This document shows positions 16,251-25,199 of a DNA stretch of 62,137 nucleotides, in pieces. The DNA comes from an uncultured Clostridia bacterium. GTDB taxonomy: Bacteria > Bacillota > Clostridia > Christensenellales > Borkfalkiaceae. A model generated the notes under the pieces. The model did not search any database and had not been told where the DNA came from. It saw only the letters and a program-made list of their open reading frames with translations. The stretch lies in contig CALVIN010000005.1 in the NCBI GenBank assembly GCA_944330115.1, forward strand, positions 105,542 to 167,678, in the 5' to 3' direction. Position numbers and translations under genes: made by a program. Position 1 is the stretch's first letter; each line of letters opens with the position of its first letter.

Positions 16251-17216
16251 ATGACCACAATAAATGCAACATGCGGCGATGATTTGCAGCATATTTTGGA
16301 CACCGTTCCCACCCCCGCCACAATATATCTGGCCGCGGGAGTTTATGATCAAAAGATCAAAATTTCCCGTTCGGATATAACAATCATAGGCGCGGGCGCG
16401 CAGAGCACCGTTATAACGCACGGCGACTACGCCCGCAAGATACACTCCGACGGCATGCAATACACCACCTTCCGCACCTACACGGTGTGCGTAACGGGCG
16501 AAAACGTGCGGCTTGAGAACTTTGCCATAGTAAACTCCAACACCGACCCGGTGAAGGCGGGGCAGTGCGTGGCGCTTTCGGTGAACGCAAAGGCCTTTTC
16601 GGCAGAGGGCATGCGCCTTGTTTCCACGCAAGACACGCTGTTTTTGGCGCCCTTCCCCGACGACCTCGTAGTGCGCTATGCTGGCATAACCGACGAGGGG
16701 TATTACGACGGCTTTATGCCGCGCGACGAGCTGTTTATGGAGGGCGGCGCGCTGCACTGCTTTAAAAACTGCGAGATATGCGGCACGGTTGACTTTATTT
16801 TCGGCTGCGCCGAGGCGTATTTTGAAAAGTGCCGCATAGTTTCGCTGCACGACGGGCGCAGCACCGCCTATATAGCCGCCCCCGCACACTCATTGAAGCA
16901 GGAGCGCGGATTTTGCTTTTACGACTGCGACCTTGTATCGGACGGGGCAGAGGAGGGCAGCGTGTACCTGGCCAGGCCGTGGCGCGACTTCGGCATGAGC
17001 GTATTTACAGGCTGCCGCGCGGGAAAGCACATAGCGCCCGAACTTTTTGACAGATGGAACGACACCTACCGCTATAAGACGGCGCGCTTTTATTACGGCG
17101 GCATGGACTTTGCCTGCGCCCTCTCCCCCGTTGACTGGTGCCATGAGCTGGACGAGGGCGGGCAGGAGCGATATAAGGCGCTGTGCAGGCAGGCCATGGC
17201 AAAATTCGGCCTGTGA
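16251..17216 (+). CDS. Pectin methylesterase, CE8
   Basis: A 321-residue beta-helix esterase that hydrolyses galacturonate methyl esters to free carboxylate and methanol. Family motifs are present: QDTL (127-130, Asp128 acid/base), GTVDFIFG (178-185, Asp181 nucleophile) and the substrate-binding RPW (242-244). Translation starts at 16251, six bases after CAGGAG. No signal peptide is seen, so it probably demethylates short oligomers inside the cell, making them substrates for GH28 and GH105. It is the only pectin gene on the plus strand here and ends at a strong bidirectional terminator. Confidence 0.93.
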   Translation: MTTINATCGDDLQHILDTVPTPATIYLAAGVYDQKIKISRSDITIIGAGAQSTVITHGDYARKIHSDGMQYTTFRTYTVCVTGENVRLENFAIVNSNTDPVKAGQCVALSVNAKAFSAEGMRLVSTQDTLFLAPFPDDLVVRYAGITDEGYYDGFMPRDELFMEGGALHCFKNCEICGTVDFIFGCAEAYFEKCRIVSLHDGRSTAYIAAPAHSLKQERGFCFYDCDLVSDGAEEGSVYLARPWRDFGMSVFTGCRAGKHIAPELFDRWNDTYRYKTARFYYGGMDFACALSPVDWCHELDEGGQERYKALCRQAMAKFGL

Positions 17217-17297
17217 CGCACCTTTTACGGGGGCGCCGCTGCCCGCTCCCGGGCGGCATGCCCTTGCCCCCTTACTCCATAAGAAAATGATAAATAT

Positions 17298-17325
17298 AAA
17301 AGCCGCGCAAAAATGCGCGGCTTTT
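17298..17325. terminator. Bidirectional terminator between CE8 and yitT-like gene
   Basis: AAAAGCCGCGCA-AAAA-TGCGCGGCTTTT is a 12-bp perfect stem flanked by A and T runs, placed between convergent genes. Confidence 0.85.
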
Positions 17326-17370
17326 GCCGTAATGTGTATATATTGCGCGGGCAACGGGAAGCTTTACGCG

Positions 17371-18297
17371 TTACAGTTCCTCGGAATCGGGCGGCATATA
17401 ACCCTCGCCGTAGATCTCCTTTGCCGAGCACACTATCATGAAGGCCTTGCCGTCCTCCTCACGCACGATGTCCCTGAGGCGGGGATATACCACCGGCTTT
17501 ACCACGCAGAGGAGCACCTTTTTTGCCTCGCCCGTGTAGCCGCCCTCGCCGTCCACGAAGGTGGCGCCCGCGTCGAGCTCCTTTAATACGCGCGAACATA
17601 TGCTGCGGGATGTCGCCTCCTCCGAGATGATGAACACCATCTTGGCGGAGTTGCCGCCGTACAGCACCCAGTCGAACACCACGGTGAACACCACCACAGA
17701 TATGACGGTGTAGAAGAGCACCTCGAGCGTGTTTTCGCGGTAGGCGAACGCCGAGCACGCCACTATCACGAGGTCGGTTATCATGGTTATCACGCCCGTG
17801 CTGATGTGGCGGAACTTTTTGCGCAGCACCTTTATGGGGATATCGGTGCCGCCCGAGGAGGAGCCGCACCTGAATATGAGCCCCATGCCGCAGCCGTATA
17901 TTGCGCCGCCAGTGACGGCGTTTATCAGGTAATTTTGGGTGAGCGGCAGCACGTCGGAGCCGGTTGCGTCGGGTATCCACGTGAAAAAGGCGCTCTCGGC
18001 CAGCCATATGAGCACGGAGGAGAGGGCTATCACATACAGCGTAGATAAAAAGAAGTCGCGGCCGAACACCTTCCAGCCCCACAGAAGCAGGGGCACGTTT
18101 AAAATAAATGCCGTGATACCCGTGCTGAAGCCCGAAACTTCGTTTACGATGAGCGCTATGCCCGTAACTCCGCCGCCCGCCAGCCCTCCGGCCTGCAGGA
18201 ACACCACCACGCCGACGGCGTACATTATGCAGCCGAGGGTGATTAGGCAATACTTTTTTGCGATATCTTTTACCAATGATTTTTTAAGTGAGTCCAT
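17371..18297 (-). CDS. YitT family membrane protein (DUF161 + DUF2179)
   Basis: 308 residues. The N-terminal two-thirds has five to six helices with the family's glycine-rich signatures GGLAGGGVTGIALIVNE (about 37-53) and FRCGSSSGGTDIPIKVLRKK. The soluble C-terminal DUF2179 domain begins near residue 220 (NSAKMVFIISEEATSRSICS) and carries the usual Y-T-G/K-L-L-x-V-V core (GGYTGEAKKVLLCVV). Cellular role is not established for the family. The promoter at 18306-18334 leaves only 8 bases before the ATG and there is no Shine-Dalgarno, so the mRNA is probably leaderless. Confidence 0.88.
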   Translation of the reverse strand: MDSLKKSLVKDIAKKYCLITLGCIMYAVGVVVFLQAGGLAGGGVTGIALIVNEVSGFSTGITAFILNVPLLLWGWKVFGRDFFLSTLYVIALSSVLIWLAESAFFTWIPDATGSDVLPLTQNYLINAVTGGAIYGCGMGLIFRCGSSSGGTDIPIKVLRKKFRHISTGVITMITDLVIVACSAFAYRENTLEVLFYTVISVVVFTVVFDWVLYGGNSAKMVFIISEEATSRSICSRVLKELDAGATFVDGEGGYTGEAKKVLLCVVKPVVYPRLRDIVREEDGKAFMIVCSAKEIYGEGYMPPDSEEL

Positions 18298-18305
18298 ACA
18301 ACTGC

Positions 18306-18334
18306 ATTATACACCATAATATGCGGACGGTCAA
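18306..18334 (-). promoter_or_regulatory. Promoter giving a leaderless yitT-like mRNA
   Basis: Minus strand: TTGACC, 17 bp, TATAAT, then 8 bases to the ATG at 18297. An 18-bp sequence at 18335-18352 next to the -35 box is repeated exactly at 1131-1148. Confidence 0.65.
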
Positions 18335-18367
18335 CCCGCACATATGCCGCAAATACCGCAAAAATTT

Positions 18368-18396
18368 GCGCCGCGCGGCTTTGTGCCGCGCGGCGC
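18368..18396. terminator. Terminator of the uxa operon
   Basis: GCGCCGCGCGGC (18368-18379), 5-base loop, GCCGCGCGGCGC (18385-18396). On the minus strand the stem is followed by AAATTTTT. It lies 32 bases after the uxaC stop. Confidence 0.7.
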
Positions 18397-18427
18397 TTTG
18401 CTTTGATATTTGTTTATGCGATAGAGC

Positions 18428-19846
18428 TCAGTCCTTGAAGCCGAAATACTCTTCGGCGTTGTTGTAGCAGACGTCCTCCACTATCTTGCCGAGAGTTTTG
18501 AGCTCGGATGCGGGGTACTGGCCGTTTTCGACGAGGTTGCCGAGCATGTTGCAGAGCAGCCTTCTGTAGAGCTCGTGCCTGGGGTACGAGAGGAAGGAGC
18601 GGCTGTCGGTGAGCATGCCGACGGACTGCGCAACGAGGCCCACCTGCATGAGCGTTTCGAGGTTCTGCTTCATGCCGTCGAGCTGATCGAGGAACCACCA
18701 TGCCGTGCCGACCTGCACGCGGCCCTTCATGCCCTCCTTCTGGAAGCAGCCGGCGAGCACGGTGAGCGCGTAGTTATCGCGGTTGTTGAGGCAGTAGAGT
18801 ATGGTCTTGGGCAGGGCGTTTTGCATGTCGAGCGCGCCGAGCAGGGCGGAGAGCTTGGACATATACACCTCGTCGCCGATGGCGTCGAAGCCGGTATCGG
18901 GACCTATCTTTTCAAGCATGGTCTTGGAGTTGTTCCTGAGCGCGCCGATGTGATACTGCTGTACCCAGCCGTACTTTGCATACTGCTTGCCGAGGAATAC
19001 GAGCACATAGCCCTTATACTTATCCTGCTCCTCGTCGGATACGGGCTCGCCCTTCATGCCCTTTAAGAACACGGCGTTGGCCTCTTCGTATGTAGCGGGG
19101 GCATAGTGAACCACGTCGAGCGCGTGGTCGGATACGCGGGCGCCCATCTCGTTGAAGAAGGTCACCCTGTCGGCGAGGGCGTTGCACATATCCTCGAGGG
19201 TATCGATGGGCTTGCCCCATACTTCGGCGAGCTGCTTTACCCAGGGAGCGAACCATGCAAGCTCTACGTTGAGCGCCTTATCGGGACGGAACGCGGGGCG
19301 CACCCTCACCTTTAAGGTCTTGTCCTCCGCCATCTTTTTGTGCCATTCGAGGCTGTCGACGGGGTCGTCGGTGGTGCACACCGTTTTTACGTTGAACTTA
19401 TACATCATCTCGCGCGCGGTGAGCGTTTCGAGCTTTTTGTTTGCCTCGTTCCATATCTTATCGGCATTGGCGGGGCAGATGACGTCCTTTATGCCGAAGT
19501 AGCGCTGCATCTCGAGGTGCGACCAAAGATAGAGCGGGTTGCCCACGAAGTAGGGCATGGAGTCCACGAACTGCCTGTATTTTTTATAGTCGTCGTCGGG
19601 GCCGGAGATGGAATCTTCCTCATAGCCCCTCGCGCGGAGGGCGCGCCACTTGTAGTGGTCGCCGTACCTGTCGCCCGCGCCCAGCCATGCCTCGGCGAGG
19701 TTGCGGAATTTTTTGTCTTCATAGATCTCCTTGGGAGGAAGGTGGCAGTGATAGTCGATTATGGGCATATCCTCTGCATGCTCATGATACAGTTTTCTGG
19801 CCGTTTCGGTCTCCAGAAGGAAATCTTTATCCATAAATTCTTTCAT
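18428..19846 (-). CDS. uxaC: Glucuronate/galacturonate isomerase
   Basis: A 472-residue amidohydrolase-fold isomerase converting D-galacturonate to D-tagaturonate (and D-glucuronate to D-fructuronate). The N-terminal DYHCHL (31-36) gives the metal-site histidines; YHIGALRNNSKT and SDSRSFLSYPRHELYRR-like segments near the C-terminus are typical. Its start overlaps the uxaA stop as TAATG with AGGAG ten bases before, so the two are translationally coupled. It is last in uxaB-uxaA-uxaC and followed by a terminator. It is the entry step for the non-lyase branch of pectin degradation. Confidence 0.96.
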   Translation of the reverse strand: MKEFMDKDFLLETETARKLYHEHAEDMPIIDYHCHLPPKEIYEDKKFRNLAEAWLGAGDRYGDHYKWRALRARGYEEDSISGPDDDYKKYRQFVDSMPYFVGNPLYLWSHLEMQRYFGIKDVICPANADKIWNEANKKLETLTAREMMYKFNVKTVCTTDDPVDSLEWHKKMAEDKTLKVRVRPAFRPDKALNVELAWFAPWVKQLAEVWGKPIDTLEDMCNALADRVTFFNEMGARVSDHALDVVHYAPATYEEANAVFLKGMKGEPVSDEEQDKYKGYVLVFLGKQYAKYGWVQQYHIGALRNNSKTMLEKIGPDTGFDAIGDEVYMSKLSALLGALDMQNALPKTILYCLNNRDNYALTVLAGCFQKEGMKGRVQVGTAWWFLDQLDGMKQNLETLMQVGLVAQSVGMLTDSRSFLSYPRHELYRRLLCNMLGNLVENGQYPASELKTLGKIVEDVCYNNAEEYFGFKD

Positions 19847-21318
19847 TATAATGTTACTCCTGTTTTGAATATAGCAAGTTCGCGGGTGTTGTTGAGTTCG
19901 TTTTTGGTGGGTTTGCCGTTTACTACCTCAACCACGAGGTCGATGAGTTTTTCGAGCTGGGTGTCGAAGTCGGAATCGAGAACGGCGCCCGCGTTGAAAT
20001 CTATCCAGTTTGATTTTTTTGCGGCGAGCTCGTTGTTCGTCGCTATCTTTAAGGTGGGCACGAAGCCGCCGAAAGGCGTGCCGCGCCCGGTGGTGAACAG
20101 CACGAGGTGGCAGCCCGCCGCGCCCAGGTTGGTGACGGCGACCATGTCGTTGCCCGGGCCGTTGAGAAGGTTGAGCCCCTTCTGCGTGACGTAGCCGTCG
20201 TCGAACACGACGTCTTGCACGGCCGAGGAACCCGACTTCTGCGTGCAGCCGAGCGACTTATCTTCGAGCGTGGTTATGCCGCCCGCCTTGTTGCCGGGCG
20301 AGGGGTTTTCATACACCACCTGTCCGTTTTTGCGGAAGTAGTCCTTGAAGTCGTTTATAAGCTTTACCACCTTTTTGAAGGTGGCCTCGTCCTTGGCCCT
20401 GTTCATCAGCTTTTGCTCGGCGCCGAACATCTCGGGCACTTCGGTGAGCACGGTGGTGCCGCCGCACGCCACGATATAGTCGGAGAACAGCCCCACGAGC
20501 GGGTTGGCAGTTATGCCCGAAAGGCCGTCGGAGCCGCCGCACTTTAAGCCCACTTTAAGGCAGGACATATCGCGCTCCGTGCGCACATCCTTCTTTATGA
20601 CGTCGGCGATCTGCTTTACAAGCGCCACGCCCGCCTCTATTTCGTCGGTCTCGTCCTGACAGATGAGGAACTTTACGCGGCTCTCGTCGATCTCGCCGAG
20701 GCCCTCTTTGAAGGGGCCCATCTGGTTGTTTTCGCAGCCGAGGCCAATGACCAGCACGCCGCCGGCGTTGGGGTGGCGCACCATCTTCTGAAGAATGAGC
20801 TTGGTGCGCTCGTGGTCGTCGCCCAGCTGTGAGCAGCCGTAGGGGTGCGTGAACACATATACGCCGTCGAAGCCCTCGGTGCCGTACCTCGATTTAAAGG
20901 TATCGGCGATGAGCTTGGCCTGGCCGTTTACGCAGCCCACGGTGGGTATTATCCACAGTTCGTTGCGTATGCCCACGTTGCCGTTTGCCCTTGCATATAC
21001 GTTTATCTTGCGGGGCACGGCATATTTTTTGGGGCACTCGACCTTGTTGTAGGTGTATTCGAGGTTCTCCGAGAGGTTGGTATGCACGTTGTGCGTGTGC
21101 ACATGGCTGCCCGCGGGGATATCTGCGGTGGCATACGCTATGTCGGAGCCGTATTTTACTATCTCCTCGCCCTTCTTTATGTCGCGCAGGGCAAACTTAT
21201 GCCCCTTGGTTATGTCCTCTAAAAGAGTGACGCCCTCGTGCACTTCGCCCTTTTTTAAATCGCGCAGCGCCACGGCGACATTGTCGAGCTTGTTAATTAT
21301 AATAGTCGACTTAGCCAT
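19846..21318 (-). CDS. uxaA: Altronate dehydratase
   Basis: 490 residues; dehydrates D-altronate to 2-keto-3-deoxygluconate (KDG). The N-terminal 90 residues are the SAF domain (AVALRDLKKGEVHEG, ending near the HVHTHN motif), fused to the larger UxaA/GarD catalytic domain with the metal-ligand-type segments GYVRANGNVG-like (YARANGNVGIRNE), GCSQLGDD, GCENNQ and KCGGSDGLSGITANP. Full length for the family. Its first codons overlap the end of uxaB by 8 bases and its stop overlaps the uxaC start, so all three are coupled. Confidence 0.96.
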   Translation of the reverse strand: MAKSTIIINKLDNVAVALRDLKKGEVHEGVTLLEDITKGHKFALRDIKKGEEIVKYGSDIAYATADIPAGSHVHTHNVHTNLSENLEYTYNKVECPKKYAVPRKINVYARANGNVGIRNELWIIPTVGCVNGQAKLIADTFKSRYGTEGFDGVYVFTHPYGCSQLGDDHERTKLILQKMVRHPNAGGVLVIGLGCENNQMGPFKEGLGEIDESRVKFLICQDETDEIEAGVALVKQIADVIKKDVRTERDMSCLKVGLKCGGSDGLSGITANPLVGLFSDYIVACGGTTVLTEVPEMFGAEQKLMNRAKDEATFKKVVKLINDFKDYFRKNGQVVYENPSPGNKAGGITTLEDKSLGCTQKSGSSAVQDVVFDDGYVTQKGLNLLNGPGNDMVAVTNLGAAGCHLVLFTTGRGTPFGGFVPTLKIATNNELAAKKSNWIDFNAGAVLDSDFDTQLEKLIDLVVEVVNGKPTKNELNNTRELAIFKTGVTL

Positions 21319-22759
21319 TTACAAACCTTTCCACGGCGTCTCTCATGCCGTTCTTATCGATATCTTCCAATCTTTCGGCTACCTTTGCGGCTATATCGGG
21401 ATGAATGGTGTTCATATCCATATCCCATGCATCCGTCCATGCGAGCGCCTTCTTTGCCAGAGCGAGGTAGTCGCCGTTAAAGTCGGCCCACAGCTTGTGC
21501 CAGAATTCGAGATACGAAGGATCGTCCTTTAAGGCGATGTCCTCCTCTCCCCTCTTGCCCTTGTGGAATTCGATTATCGCCGCGAACGAGAAGATGAGAT
21601 GCTCGGGGAGCTTGCCGAATATGCGCACATAGTCCAACAGGGTGGGAAGCAGCCTGGTTTTGAACTTTGTGGTGGAGTTGAGCGCGATAGACATAAGCTC
21701 GTGCCTGATAAACGGGTTCTGATAGCGCTCTATAACGCTGTTTGCAAAGGCCGTCATCTGGTCCTGAGGCAGGTCTATGGTGGGGTTGACCTCATCGAAG
21801 ATGAAGTCGCGCACATACTTGCCTATCGTAGGGTCGGCCATAGATTCGCCCACGGTGTCGATGCCGCAGAGGTATGCCACGGGCACGAGCGCGGTGTGCG
21901 AGCCGTTGAGTATTTTAACTTTGCGCTGCTTGTAGGGCTTTATGTCGTCGGCGAAGATGACGTTGAGGCCGGTGGAATCGGCGGGAAGCACCTTCTGCAC
22001 GAAGGGCTCCTTCTTGAGTACCCACAGGTGGAATATCTCGCCCTTTACGACGTTGTTATCGATATATCCCGTCTCCTTCTGTATCTCGGGTATCTCTGCC
22101 TTGGGATAGCCGGGAACTATTCTGTCGACGAGAGTGGAAGTAAAGTGGTTTGCCGTCTGCATCCACTCTATGAACTTTTCGTCCATGTTGTTTATTTTTG
22201 CAAGCTCGGTGAGCACCTTATACAGCTCGTCGCCGTTGTTGTCTATAAGCTCGCAGGGAACTATCGCAAGGCCCTTATCGGGGTCGCCGCCGAACTTATC
22301 GTACCTGCGCTTTAGCAGCGCCAAAAGCTTGCCGGGGAAGGACTTGGGGCATATGGTGAAGTCGGTATCGGTGGGATCGAGCGCTATGCCCGCCTCGGTG
22401 GTGTTTGAGATTATTATTTGCAAATCTTCGCTCTCGCCGTAGCCGAGGAACTTATCGTATTCGGTGAAGGGGTTTACGCAGTCGCCGATGACGTCGATTA
22501 TCTCGCTCTTTTTTACCCTTTCGCCCTTATCGATACCCTCGAGGCGGAGGGTATACAGGCCGTCCTGCGCGGCGAGGTCCTTTACCCTGCCGAAGGGCAT
22601 GGGCTGAACCACGACTACATCGGCGTCTATCGCGCCCTTATCGTTGAGGTCCTGCAATATCCACTCTATGAAAGCGCGCAAGAAGTTGCCCTCGCCGAAC
22701 TGCATTATCTTTATCTTTCTTTCGGGTTTGCCGTGAATTTTTTTGCTAAGCTGCTCCAT
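21311..22759 (-). CDS. uxaB: Tagaturonate reductase (altronate oxidoreductase)
   Basis: 482 residues from MEQLSKKIHG (22759), preceded by GAGGTG; a longer frame upstream lacks a site. NADH-dependent reduction of tagaturonate to altronate. The N-terminal Rossmann domain starts IKIMQFGEGNFLRAFIEWIL, the mannitol/long-chain polyol dehydrogenase signature, and the catalytic K-x-x-x-x-N-x-x-H set is seen in KVKILNGSHTALVPVAYLCG. The mid-chain and C-terminal helices (RHELMSIALNSTTKFKTRLL) match UxaB rather than fructuronate reductase UxuB. First gene of the uxaBAC operon. Confidence 0.93.
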   Translation of the reverse strand: MEQLSKKIHGKPERKIKIMQFGEGNFLRAFIEWILQDLNDKGAIDADVVVVQPMPFGRVKDLAAQDGLYTLRLEGIDKGERVKKSEIIDVIGDCVNPFTEYDKFLGYGESEDLQIIISNTTEAGIALDPTDTDFTICPKSFPGKLLALLKRRYDKFGGDPDKGLAIVPCELIDNNGDELYKVLTELAKINNMDEKFIEWMQTANHFTSTLVDRIVPGYPKAEIPEIQKETGYIDNNVVKGEIFHLWVLKKEPFVQKVLPADSTGLNVIFADDIKPYKQRKVKILNGSHTALVPVAYLCGIDTVGESMADPTIGKYVRDFIFDEVNPTIDLPQDQMTAFANSVIERYQNPFIRHELMSIALNSTTKFKTRLLPTLLDYVRIFGKLPEHLIFSFAAIIEFHKGKRGEEDIALKDDPSYLEFWHKLWADFNGDYLALAKKALAWTDAWDMDMNTIHPDIAAKVAERLEDIDKNGMRDAVERFVNG

Positions 22760-22915
22760 GATATAAAAACACCTCGTAAAAAGTATTTGGAATTTTTTTG
22801 CATCTGCCCGCCGCCGATAATTTCCGCCGCCGGCACCAGGCCGGAACTTTGCGGCAAAAAAACGGCGGCTCGCTAAAATTCCCGCGCGCAGCAACGCACG
22901 AGAATTTCTATCTTT

Positions 22916-24031
22916 TTAGTGCCTTACGACGTCGTTCTCTATGGCGAGCTCGGTCTCCTTGTCGTACAGGTAGGCCGCCTTGAAGGGCACCACGAAGTCG
23001 CACTCGGAGCCCCTTGCGGGGGTATCGTGAGGGTTGACCTTTAAAATGGTGTTCTTGCCGTCGATGGTGGCGTATACGTTGGTGACGTCGCCTAAAAGCT
23101 CGGTGAGCTCTACCGTAGACGTGAATTTATAGCCCTCGGGATCCTTCTCTCCCTCTTTGGAGAGCACGATGCCCTCGGGACGGAATGCAAATACAACTTC
23201 CTTGCCTTCGAGCGAGGCTACATCCTTGACTATAGGGGCAATGTCGAGCGGGTTTTCCTCATCCCCTTCCAGAATGAGCTTGCCTTCCTTAACTACGCCG
23301 TCTAAGAAGTTCATGGGAGGCTCGCCTATGAAGCCTGCGACGAAGAGATTGCGGGGATAGAAATAGAGCTCGAACGGGGTGCCTACCTGCTGTATGACGC
23401 CCAGCTTCATAACTACTATCCTGTCCGACATGGTCATGGCTTCGGTCTGGTCGTGAGTAACGTAAATAGTGGTCGCGCCGATGCCGCGGTGGATCTGCTT
23501 GATTTCGGAACGCATGGTAACGCGCTGCTTTGCATCGAGGTTGGAGAGAGGTTCGTCCATGAGGAAGATGTTTACCTTTCTTATGAGCGCGCGGCCTACC
23601 GCCACACGCTGCTGCTGGCCGCCGGAGAGCTGGCGGGGGAACCTTTCGAGATAGTCGGTGAGGCCGAGTATCTTTGCGGTCGCCTGAACCTTCTCTTCGA
23701 TTATGTCGGCGTCGATGCCCTCGAGCATGAGGCCGAATGCGAGGTTTTCATAAACGGTGAGGTGAGGATAGAGCGCGTATGACTGGAATACCATCGCTAT
23801 TCCCCTCTCCTTCGAGCTCATCTGGTTGGCGAGCTTGCCGTCTATGTAGAACTCGCCCGAAGAGATCTCTTCGAGGCCGGCTATCATACGGAGCGTCGTC
23901 GATTTGCCGCAGCCCGAAGAACCTACGAGGCAGATAAATTCGCCGTCGTTTATCTCAAGGTTGAAGTCATGCACGGCATGGAAACCGTTGGGATAAACTT
24001 TGTTTACGTCTTTTAAGATGAGATGTGACAT
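22916..24031 (-). CDS. Second sugar ABC transporter ATPase (MsmX type)
   Basis: 371 residues, full length. Walker A GSSGCGKST (37-45), Q-loop VFQSYALYPHLTVYENLAFG, signature LSGGQ, Walker B IFLMDE, switch VTHDQTEAM, and a C-terminal TOBE region with FAFRPEGI. It stands among uronate-catabolism genes with no permease beside it, like the shared MsmX of Bacillus that serves several importers. It may therefore energise importers elsewhere as well as the one at 9-15 kb, which has its own ATPase. A purine-rich GGGGAAAA is the probable ribosome binding site. Confidence 0.92.
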   Translation of the reverse strand: MSHLILKDVNKVYPNGFHAVHDFNLEINDGEFICLVGSSGCGKSTTLRMIAGLEEISSGEFYIDGKLANQMSSKERGIAMVFQSYALYPHLTVYENLAFGLMLEGIDADIIEEKVQATAKILGLTDYLERFPRQLSGGQQQRVAVGRALIRKVNIFLMDEPLSNLDAKQRVTMRSEIKQIHRGIGATTIYVTHDQTEAMTMSDRIVVMKLGVIQQVGTPFELYFYPRNLFVAGFIGEPPMNFLDGVVKEGKLILEGDEENPLDIAPIVKDVASLEGKEVVFAFRPEGIVLSKEGEKDPEGYKFTSTVELTELLGDVTNVYATIDGKNTILKVNPHDTPARGSECDFVVPFKAAYLYDKETELAIENDVVRH

Positions 24032-24057
24032 TTTTCTATTTTCCCCTAATAAGATTT

Positions 24058-24290
24058 ACTCACGCAAAATCTTTTGCTGAAGCAAAATCTTTTGCCGTGA
24101 ATTTATTTTGTCGTGAAAGCGCAAAACATGCGAACTAAATTCGCGCTGCGCTTTCTCGGCTTTTATTTGTTTGCACTCACGCAAAATCTTTGCCTGCGGC
24201 AAATCTTTTGCCGTGAATTTTATTTTGTCGTGATGCGGACAAAATGTACGAACTAAATTCGCCCTTACCGCATCTCGGCTTTTATTTTTT
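24058..24290. repeat. Tandem duplication of a 116-bp two-hairpin unit
   Basis: Copies at 24058-24174 and 24175-24290. Each opens with a TCACG...CGTGA hairpin and continues TTTTATTTTGTCGTGA. Each closes with a second hairpin whose loop holds CGAACTAAATTCG. Stems of the second hairpin differ but pair in each copy: GAAAGCGC/GCGCTTTC versus GATGCGG/CCGCATC. It lies in the leader of the msmX-like gene. Confidence 0.75.
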
Positions 24291-24310
24291 TTTAATTTTA
24301 TTTTGATTTT

Positions 24311-25180
24311 TTACCTTAAATCTTTGGTGGCGATATTGTCCATATCGTCGTACGTCTGATTTTCGCCGCACATGCCCCAGATGAAGGTATAGTTCATGGT
24401 GCCCACGCCCGTGTGGATAGACCAGCTGGGGGAGATGACGGCCTGCTCGTTATGCATAACGATGTGCCTCGTCTCCTGAGGGGTGCCCATGAGGTGGAAC
24501 ACGGCCTCCGTTTCGGGCAGTTCGAAGTACATATAAACTTCCATGCGCCTCTCGTGCGTGTGGCTGGGGAGGGTATTCCACGAGCTGCCCACTGCAAGCT
24601 CGGTCATGCCCATCGAGAGCTGACAGCTCTGGCAAACGCCGCCGATTATGAACTGGTTTATCGTGCGCTTGTTCATGCCCGCCTCGGTGCCGAGGTGGCG
24701 CTGTATGCAGTACGCCGTGCCCTCGGGTGCGGGAACGCCCTCTACGGGCTTGGTTATCTTCACCGTGGGGTAGGTTTTGTGCGCGGGGCAGGAATTGAGA
24801 TAGAACTTTGCGGGCTTTGCGGGATCGACGGATGCAAAGGTGACTTCCTTTGTGCCCATGCCGATATATATGCCCTCTTTAAAGCCAATGTTATAAACCT
24901 TGCCGTCGAGCGTGATAGTGCCCGCGCCGCCGATGTTTATAACGCCCATCTCGCGCCTCTCCAAAAAGAAGTTGGTGGCGAGTTCTTTGAACGTGCCGAG
25001 CGAGAGCTTCTCTTTAACGGGCATAACGCCGCCCGCGATTATCCTGTCCTGATGGGAATAGGTGAGGAGAATGTCGTCCTCGGCAAAGAGCTTTTCAATC
25101 AAATATTTTTCCCTGAGTTCCTTAGTATCATAGTGCTTGGAATCGTCGGGATGATTTGCATATCTTACATCGAATTTCAT
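24311..25180 (-). CDS. kduI: 5-keto-4-deoxyuronate isomerase
   Basis: 289 residues from [13 protein letters not shown] (25180), with GGAG six bases upstream; the open frame runs further upstream but only into repeat DNA. It isomerises 5-keto-4-deoxyuronate (4-deoxy-L-threo-5-hexosulose uronate, arising from the unsaturated uronic acid released by GH105) to 2,5-diketo-3-deoxygluconate. Cupin fold with the zinc ligand motif [15 protein letters not shown], and the typical [20 protein letters not shown] and [10 protein letters not shown]. Next step is KduD at 29653. Confidence 0.96.
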   Translation of the reverse strand: MKFDVRYANHPDDSKHYDTKELREKYLIEKLFAEDDILLTYSHQDRIIAGGVMPVKEKLSLGTFKELATNFFLERREMGVINIGGAGTITLDGKVYNIGFKEGIYIGMGTKEVTFASVDPAKPAKFYLNSCPAHKTYPTVKITKPVEGVPAPEGTAYCIQRHLGTEAGMNKRTINQFIIGGVCQSCQLSMGMTELAVGSSWNTLPSHTHERRMEVYMYFELPETEAVFHLMGTPQETRHIVMHNEQAVISPSWSIHTGVGTMNYTFIWGMCGENQTYDDMDNIATKDLR

Positions 25181-25199
25181 AAATAACTCCATGTGTTGG

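Noticed and set aside
24058-24290. CRISPR array
   Set aside because: Only two direct copies of 116 bp without short-repeat/spacer periodicity, and no cas gene in the window.
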